Origin: Isoetes taiwanensis
Lineage: Eukaryota; Streptophyta; Lycopodiopsida; Isoetales; Isoetaceae
Length of the DNA stretch: 64,000 nt
NCBI GenBank assembly: GCA_021234155.1
Contig: JAJEKV010000163.1
Span: 807,642-871,641, forward strand
Direction: 5' to 3'
Every line of letters starts with the position of its first letter. Positions within the stretch are counted from its first letter, which is position 1. A program made the translations under genes and the position numbers. The notes beneath the pieces were generated by a model. That model saw only the letters and a program-made list of their open reading frames with translations. It was not told where the DNA came from and did not search any database. Positions 57,000-64,000 of this stretch are shown here, in pieces.

Positions 57000-57900
57000 G
57001 ATTTCAAAATGACCAGCCGGTAAATCAAGAGGTTTCGAATCCATCGATCCGGTTTACCGACGCCGCATCGTAAAGGACGCAGCCCCTGCTGCGTTAGTTC
57101 CATCTCAAAGCCTGCTTATTCTGCTGCCTTCACAAAGCAGCATTTTCCGTGCTCGTAGGCTTCCCCTTTCCCGCCCTCAATCGCTGGGCGTAGCCATCGG
57201 TATTGCCCCGCTCTCGTGGTTTTCACGCGTGCGTCGCTGGCCTTGTTGCCGCTTGTTGCATTTTTCCTGCGGTTTTTCTCTCCGCTATGGCTTATGATGT
57301 TTTTCAACCTTGGCGGGTGACGCATCTTTATATTTCCATGCTTCACCCGCCGCATGCCTTTTCCAATCTTGCTCCGCGGATGGCCTGTTCCCGCTTTTTT
57401 CTCGGCCGCATTTTATTTCATTCTTCCCGCCTCTTTGATGCGGATTCTTTTATGAAGCAGCCTTGTTTCTCAATTTTTTATTTCGCGTTTTTGAGTTTTG
57501 TCTTATTGGTGATTTCGCTTATCTTCCACCTTTTAGTCCCTGCTCGCTCACGTCCTCGTTACGGGGTTTTTTCGCATGGCTGGGGTCGTAGCCGGTTTGC
57601 CTTCTCGCTACCGGTCCTGGCTTTCCGTTTCTAGGCACCACATTCGAGAAGTTGTACACTATTTCATTTAGGTTTTCTCGAAACCGAAGGAAGCGTTTTA
57701 TCCGATGAGAACTTTGTCGCCATTGCTCCCTCTCTTATCAATATGCCTTTTAGCATGTTTTCTTTTTTGGGGTGTAGTCCGATGTTCCTATGTTCTGCCA
57801 ATTCTCTTCTTATACATTGTATACGCCGGCTGGATGAATGTATGTGTTTATTCTATATCAGACTAGTCTCATTTTAATAAAGATAAACAAGGAGCTCATT
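57000..57900. other. Foreign insertion between RT and RNase H of relic copia 3
   Basis: From YVDD to the NP(V/I)(Y/F) block is about 0.77 kb in the intact copia but about 1.58 kb here. The added sequence is pyrimidine-rich on the plus strand and GC-richer than its host, and includes a 143-codon open frame (57203-57634) with hydrophobic segments but no known motif. GGTTTCGAATCC at 57031 resembles a tRNA B box with one extra T, so a SINE is one possibility. The edges are not defined. Confidence 0.5.
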
Positions 57901-58489
57901 TTAAGCTTAACAAACATGGCTACATATGTTAAAACTAAAATGCAAAGGATTGTACGTTGGGTAGATATTCATTAGTACCCTGATTACGTAATTTCTGTAA
58001 TATATGTGCCCCAAAATCTCGCTTCTGTGGAGGTGGAGGCAGCAAATGGAAAGAACTCATATTGCGTCTTCTTGATTGGTTGTTCTAGTTTGAGTAGTTA
58101 AATTGTGCTGCGCCGATATTTTATTGCCAATTTATTAAGTATATAATAACAACCCCGCAGCTCATTGACTCACGCTGTAGCGCGACGGAGGCTGCAAAGG
58201 CCCTGAAGTTGGAACGGCGTACAATCCAGTTTTAAACTTGAACTGGAAGCTATTGGTGATCTCGCATCGGGACTCGATCAAAGAAAATCCACTTCGTGTT
58301 ATTTATCATGCGTGGGGTACCCGCAGCCCTGGCGTGCAGTTCAGCATAGCATCGCTGCGCAGAGGTCGTAAAAGGAATACAGCGTTCTCGCTTAGTAGCA
58401 AAGGAGCTGGATTTGGGAAAGAAGACTCTCAGCGCACTGGAACCCACGCATAACTTAATGCTATTTACCGCGGACAATACCGGGCTTGC

Positions 58490-58660
58490 ATAGCTATTAT
58501 GTTTGAAAACCCTATTTTCAGCAAACAAAGCACATCGAATGGAAGTCCACTTTCTGTATATTACGGTAAAGAAAAACATGCTACAAATGAGGTATGGGCA
58601 ACCGATGGACAATTAGCCGAGAGCTCACTAAGGCACTCTGCCAGAGCCGCTAAGGAACAA
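58490..58660 (+). pseudogene. Relic copia 3 RNase H C-terminus
   Basis: ENPIFSKQST (from about 58505) corresponds to the family's KNPVYHDRTKH. ATDGQLAES followed, one frame over, by LPEPLRN (about 58589-58660) is the ...NQVADIFTKALPE... end block. It precedes the 3' LTR by about 60 bp. Confidence 0.65.
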
Positions 58661-58715
58661 TAATCCAAGATAATCAGACCGGGCTATTGGCATGAAGCGC
58701 TGGGAATAAGCGCGT

Positions 58716-59252
58716 TGTTCGCGTATTACCAGGGCGACATTCAAATCTATGAGGAAGCAGCGGGCGTTAGAGATTAGAGTGTCAGCGACGGCGGTGAAGC
58801 GGCGATCAAACCTAAGAAAGTGTGAAAAATACGTGAAAAAGTAAAGTGGCGCGCGTACTACCCGTGACGCTACAGGCTCGCTGCAAACGGGCGATACCCC
58901 CACGCCGCTCTTGTTGCTTCCAAGGTTGAATTCGCCTAACGTCAAAGTCAATGACAAATTGAAAATAAGCGACATCGTGGCAATTCAAATATTTAGGCAA
59001 GTTGGAAAAAAACCTTCATATGTGAGCATGCACGCTACGCGTAGATATCCGTGCTTACGAGAAAAGATATATAAATGAATGAGGTATGATGAACCACCGG
59101 TAGATCTTTGCGCGGAACGCAGCGTACGGTCGTTAGTTATTACGAGTGACCATATTTTGGTTCCATGAACCTAAGCTGTATGCTCGTTTATAAAGTTGTC
59201 AGCAAAATTTGCAATTAAGTTATTATAATCGAATACCCGAACAATTCTACGA
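58716..59252 (+). repeat. 3' LTR of relic copia 3
   Basis: Partner of 53229-53780, about 537 bp, starting near TGTTCGCG and ending ..CAATTCTACGA. Confidence 0.78.
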
Positions 59253-61080
59253 ACTTGCGGAAAACGCTTTACGGTACGTAGCCATCTTATGTACATATGT
59301 TTGTTTTGTAGCATGGTCCCAGATGTGGGGACCGTTTGATATAACAGCAGGTTGAACAATTCACGCTAAGATGTTCTTGCCTCGTAATCCAGGGTGTCAA
59401 GAGTCAAAACTTCTTATCCACGTTACTTTGTTGAAAATGTATATAATGCCGGCTAGAGGATGGCAAAATATGCCAATCACTTGATATTTACCAAAGAAGG
59501 CAAACTTGGAAGATGCATGTCCCCATGATTGGACTCTGCAAAAGATGCAACAAACTCCCACAAACATGCTCTTTTCATCCATTCATCTCAAGTATTTTGC
59601 ATTGGTTGAGAAGCAAAAAATGCATATGACCTGTGATCCTCGCGACAATATGTTACTAAACATATACATGGAGAAAAACCTAAAATACCAAACGCGTATC
59701 ACGATGTCACACTCCATAAAAACTAAAGCAAATATAGCTTGGCCAAGAAGGAGAACTCCACTATACGACATAAAATCTCAGAACATTCTAGGTGCTGAAA
59801 TCACATGCAAATGTATATGCTGAACACATATGCAATCTTATATGCACTTTATTTTGGACAAGTCATACTTTAAGTGTTAAAACAAATGTATATTATACAT
59901 AAGAATCATAAGTATACACTTAGAATTCAAGTCATATCTTGAGAACAAGAATGCATATTATGGTACAAATGATATATGATAGTAATTTAAAATCAATCGA
60001 TCAAGTGAATAAAACATGAATAAGCAAGAGACACTCACTAAATATCATTCGATCCTTAAGAGAGGGATGGACATTTGTTACGTAACAAGAATAATAAATT
60101 TCGCAAATATCTTTGATATGCTGAAATGCAAAATGGTACGCATACCTCAAGAACTCCTGCTATTACCATTACCATTCTTTTAATATATTGATGATTACCT
60201 GCTCTTCAAAAAAACGAACCTATGTTGTTAGATTTTGAAAAATTCGAGTTTGCTTTGGTAAGACTCTTGCAAGATTTCAAACAAGAATATGATATATTAC
60301 TTCTCATATTTGCACATTCCTTTGCAAGGACTTCCAACCCGGAACCCATTCGCTTAAGCGGTAGTTTCCTAAAATCCTGGGAGTATGAAAACATCGCCTT
60401 TTCCTAACTTGTCATGCCAGCTTCCACAAAGGCTAGCTAAGGAATTGCCACGTCCGGCCAAAAATACCCTTTTCATACATCCCAATGGTTTCGTTGCCTT
60501 CAACGGCAATCTCCCCAGGTCCGCTATGATTGGATGAAAATATAGGCCTGGGCGGCCTTTCCGTATTCACTTAAAAGTCACATTTTATCCAATGATTGTA
60601 CACGGCTGTCTTAAAAAGAAATCATTTTTCCACTATAAGAATTTATCGCCGCGCCAAGGCCGCTTCTAACATTTCTCTTACCTCTACTCTTGGTGCTAAG
60701 CTTCCGCGCAATATGAAGGGCAATATAAAAGAAATAAAAATTCCTTCACCAAACAATTCATCGATTAGTCGTTAACTGGTCCACCTTGCTAAAAGGCAAC
60801 ATCATTTAAACTCCCTAAAATCTATTCCCTTGATAATGTGATGCCAAAGTGACATGAAAATGAATGGCCTCTATTATAAAGTTACTAACTGCTTCAATTA
60901 AATGCACCGCGGATGTCCAACTAAGTGGAAAATTCTCAATTATGAAACTAACTGACTATTTCTTTTTGTTTAGACTCGCTCGGGCTTAGACTCCTTATTT
61001 AACATCCTAATCCTTCTAAATCCCTCGCCAGTTTAGAATTGTTTAATTACTTGATGTATCAATTTTAGCAAAATAGCCGG
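59253..61080. other. No gene recognised
   Basis: AT-rich intergenic sequence. Frames of 60-105 codons lack motifs. No repeat structure seen. Confidence 0.4.
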
Positions 61081-61119
61081 AAAACATGCGTGAGCTGGAA
61101 CCCATTACACGCGTGTTTT

Positions 61120-61480
61120 GCGCATGCAGGATAGATAGGTGCTATAGTCGTACCTACCGCGACTCCCATTGCTGTTTCCTTTTCGCCCTTTTTTGCTCCA
61201 CCAACTGGCTGACGCCTCGCTGGGTTTTGGGCCCGGTGATCAGTCATTACCAATGGCTTTACCCTTTGCGGCGTCAACAGTCATGGCGGATGCTCTTTTA
61301 CTACATTCACTCCCTTTTCTTCCCTTTTTATCCTGGGTGATCCGACATGAGAGTCAGCGTTTGGGTCAGGACTTCCATTACCAATGGCTTTACTATCAGC
61401 TATCACCGCGATACTATTACTCCCTCCTTCCCGGCTCTCTTTTCTTAGTGCATCCGGCGAGGAAGCCAAGGTTTTGTTCG
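61120..61480. repeat. Short tandem repeat, period about 130 bp
   Basis: CATTACCAATGGCTTTAC occurs at 61246 and 61376 with matching flanks (GGGTTTTGGGCC / GCGTTTGGGTCA before; CTCCC..TTTTCTT after). A third, weaker copy precedes it at about 61150-61200 (CTCCCATTGCTGTTTCCTTTTC). A 105-codon frame (61169-61486) spans the copies and is probably incidental. Confidence 0.6.
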
Positions 61481-61539
61481 ATGTGACCGCTCATTAGCGC
61501 TTTCACCGGCAATAAATGCCATGAATACTTAAAGATGGA

Positions 61540-62285
61540 TGGGGATCCTATGGTAACTGAATAGCACGCCATCTGACCCCACAAAGCAGAAAATGGAGTT
61601 CTTTTTTCTTTTTCTTTCCCTTTTTATTTTTTATTTTTTATTTTTTTTGCCAACGCATCTATATGAACCCACTTCTGGCGTTTATAGTATCGCCTTTAAA
61701 GAATAATGGGAAGCCACACCCGTAGTAGAGAGAATGGTTGAAGAAACATGCTTGTGATAACCATAAAAGCTGGTGGGTGCGCATCTTATTCAAGTTCAAT
61801 TTTACCATTCCCTGAATAATTGGTAGAAAAATGTTAGCGACACATGGCAATATGGTATATAGCAACTCTTATAAATCCATTTTTAGTGCGCCTATTGTGT
61901 TTTTCGCGGAAAAGATGAGGATCGCTTCTTATCCGCATGCACTAAATGCTGCGTATAAATGGTATCACCATCATATGAAGCAGAAATGAGTTTTTTTTTT
62001 AATCAACGTGACTTCGCGAACCTCCAAAATTTCATACATAGTATCATTCGTAGTAGCCACCGAGAAGCCGCACACACTGCAGAGAAAAATGGTTACAAAC
62101 ATGCTTGTGATAAATCTATAAAGTTGAGCGCATATCTTTGTTCGGGTTTAATTTTATCATTTCCTTGTATATCGTAGGAAAAATGTTGAAGGATAACGTG
62201 ACATTATAGACATATAAACTCTTATAAATCCATATTTTAGTACAGCTTCATTGTATTTTCCGCGAAAGGGCAAGATAGGCGTTTC
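61540..62285. repeat. Tandem duplication, period about 350-390 bp
   Basis: Unit 1 (about 61540-61915) and unit 2 (about 61920-62285) share CAGAAAATGGAGTTCTTTTTT / CAGAAATGAGTTTTTTTTT, ACATGCTTGTGATAA (61748 and 62099), AATTTTA.CATT, AACTCTTATAAATCCAT (61863 and 62217) and TTTTCGCGGAAAAG / TTTTCCGCGAAAGG. Diverged and non-coding. Confidence 0.75.
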
Positions 62286-64000
62286 TCCCGGGTGATGCTA
62301 CCAAGGTATAACGCCGTAAAGTAATACCTCAAGACGTTAGTTTCCATAATCTACGCTGGCCTTAATGTTAACTTTACAAATCAGTGAAAGGTAGTTAGCG
62401 TAAAGATAATCTGAGGGGAATGCCTATGTATGTCCAAATGTCGATTCTGCTGGTAGAAGAAGTTCACGGTATATTTGATATATGCATGAATCTCTTGAAT
62501 AGATTATCTGACATTTCCTTTACTACATCACGGTCGTTATGCAGACGAGACGCATCATAACTCCTTGCATTTTTTACTTAATTCCTTTTCCATGTCCCAA
62601 CAAGCCATAATGCATTATTGCACCTATCTTAAACTGAATTGCGGATTGGGTATTCCTACGGGTAGTTATTTAGAAAATCCGATGTCGTGATGTATGGTCA
62701 TATGGCATTTATCCTACCAGTGATGGATCATGGCTTAAGTAATATGTCGCATTACTGAGAGTCGACAACTCCAAACCGCTGATATTACTTCAACACCTTT
62801 GTTACCTGATAAAAAGCGCGCTTTTGCATATTGACGTAGTCCCGGCTGACGCTATGATGGATAGAGAAACTCAAATTACTTCAAATTTAGCAATGTGTTG
62901 AAGTATATCCAACCCAGATTGTGTTCTTCCCAATTTTCCATGATCAACAAAACCGCGATCGCTCAGATCTCGCGGCATTCCGTGGGTGATACAATTTAAC
63001 TAAACACACGAAAAACTTGCCGCAGAGACAGACGAGGATGACATTATATGTCGCATTCCTCCCTCCTCCCTTTTGATATCGTAGGGCTACCTGTTCAAGT
63101 TCCAGAGGGCTGGGAAGTAAGTCACTGTAAGGAAGACTATTCCTATATAAATGCCAGTAATGAAATGATGGGCGCTTTATGACAAAATTTTATTGGCCAT
63201 TGGGAATTCATTCCGTATAATGACTTGATGCAATGAGCAGCTCCTACCCGGTGGACCCGTTCTATCATTGAGTGAAGCCCCATTATTTTCACAGTGATTT
63301 CAATACTGGCGCGCCAGTTTCCTGACATCAAGAGCTTGCCATCGCCGCTATACCGCGAATGAAGCGCTATACATTGATTGCTCAGAGTAAACATACACAA
63401 CAAAGTAAGAAGGTTTTTCCTCTACCGCCTTTCCACGCATTTTAATATAGCTTGTTGCTTCTGATGTTTCAACCATATTTTGAATGAAAATTGTATATTT
63501 TACGCTGGTCTCAGATTCATTATATCACGAATACAAGATCTAAAGTATCTCCTGCTGTATTTGACAATTTTTGTGAAGTTCATGATATCATTTCTTCCAA
63601 GAATGTATGATGCAAATTTTTGGAGACCTAATGCCATGATGTTAGTACTATGTTGTGTTAGAATATTGTTGATCAAATGAAGAGATTCATTAAAAATGCA
63701 ATTCGCTTCATCATTTGGGTATTCATCTAATGCGCCAAGAGGTCATTGGTATTTAACCCAGTCCGTAGCTCCACCCTGACCTTGATCAAGAAGCAACATG
63801 GCAAAAGAAATCGCTACTGGTGGGACTTAGTGATATAGAAATTGCTTCTTCCTATAATCCAATAATCGACTATTATAAAAGGCGCAGTGCTTTCCGCTTC
63901 TCAAGTACTTGTTGATACGCTCTCATATTATGGTCATTAACCCATCTTCAATCATCCCATGCAAAGACGAAGTGTACAAGAGTTGCCTTAAATAAATGCT
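62286..64000. other. No gene recognised
   Basis: AT-rich sequence to the window end. The longest frame is an 86-codon minus frame (63143-63403) without motifs. Confidence 0.4.

Larger units (their letters stand above)
53229..59252 (+). mobile_element. Relic copia 3, full length but ruined
   Basis: About 6.0 kb. Diverged LTRs (53229-53780 and 58716-59252) flank a primer-binding site, gag zinc knuckle, protease, integrase, RT and RNase H remnants in copia order. Outer LTR edges are approximate, and GACTT before the left LTR is only similar to the sequence after the right. Spacing of landmarks shows about 0.8 kb of extra DNA between RT and RNase H compared with the intact copia at 22.1 kb. Confidence 0.8.

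Noticed and set aside
57203-57634. 143-codon open frame with hydrophobic segments
   Set aside because: It lies in a pyrimidine-rich insertion inside a dead copia, and its hydrophobicity follows from the base composition. No motif.

Overview
The window is nuclear DNA of a land plant with a large, repeat-choked genome. The evidence is a chromodomain Ty3/gypsy element, several Ty1/copia elements primed by initiator-Met tRNA, a CACTA transposon and a non-LTR endonuclease fragment. I found no intact host gene, no tRNA or rRNA gene and no CRISPR. The lineage cannot be fixed from the sequence; a fern, lycophyte or gymnosperm would fit as well as an angiosperm.

Positions 1 to about 30 kb are one nested stack whose boundaries are set by target-site duplications (TSDs). 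The outer layer is a broken plus-strand Ty3/gypsy chromovirus: gag, protease, RT and part of RNase H at 1-2731; the rest of RNase H, integrase and chromodomain at 11313-13036; polypurine tract and 3' LTR from 13704. Into its RNase H a small non-coding LTR element inserted as a tandem array of six LTRs and five internal regions (2737-11307, TSD GCGAT). Into its 3' LTR a CACTA transposon inserted (14076-28986, TSD GGA, matching inverted ends, AT-rich subterminal repeats). The CACTA interior holds no recognisable transposase. It holds two blocks of a 19-bp minisatellite (16.8-18.1 and 19.8-22.1 kb) separated by a 0.6-kb foldback and a possible solo LTR. Beside the minisatellite sits a nearly intact 5.97-kb copia element (22138-28110, TSD TACGA, LTRs roughly 2% diverged by eye). 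Its 1379-codon pol frame is open, with one frameshift near the start of gag.

Positions 30-64 kb are an older, decayed layer. They contain a non-LTR endonuclease fragment (31.2-31.9 kb) and small inverted repeats (33.3 and 35 kb). They also hold a 440-bp tandem duplication (38.2-39.06 kb) and a relic copia (from about 42 kb) that carries a minus-strand Ty3/gypsy relic. That gypsy relic has LTRs with a perfect heat-shock-element trimer next to a TATA-like site. Further right are a non-coding LTR element that looks like a distant cousin of the 2.7-11.3 kb array (49.75-52.60 kb), a full-length but ruined copia (53.23-59.25 kb) with about 0.8 kb of foreign DNA in it, and tandem duplications at 61-62.3 kb.

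The best candidates for something undescribed are the six-LTR array caught with perfect TSDs, and the CACTA that carries a minisatellite plus a long hairpin. The heat-shock-type LTR promoter is third. Many frameshifts on the left side, and the variation between array copies, cluster in short C/G-rich spots and may partly be sequencing error.
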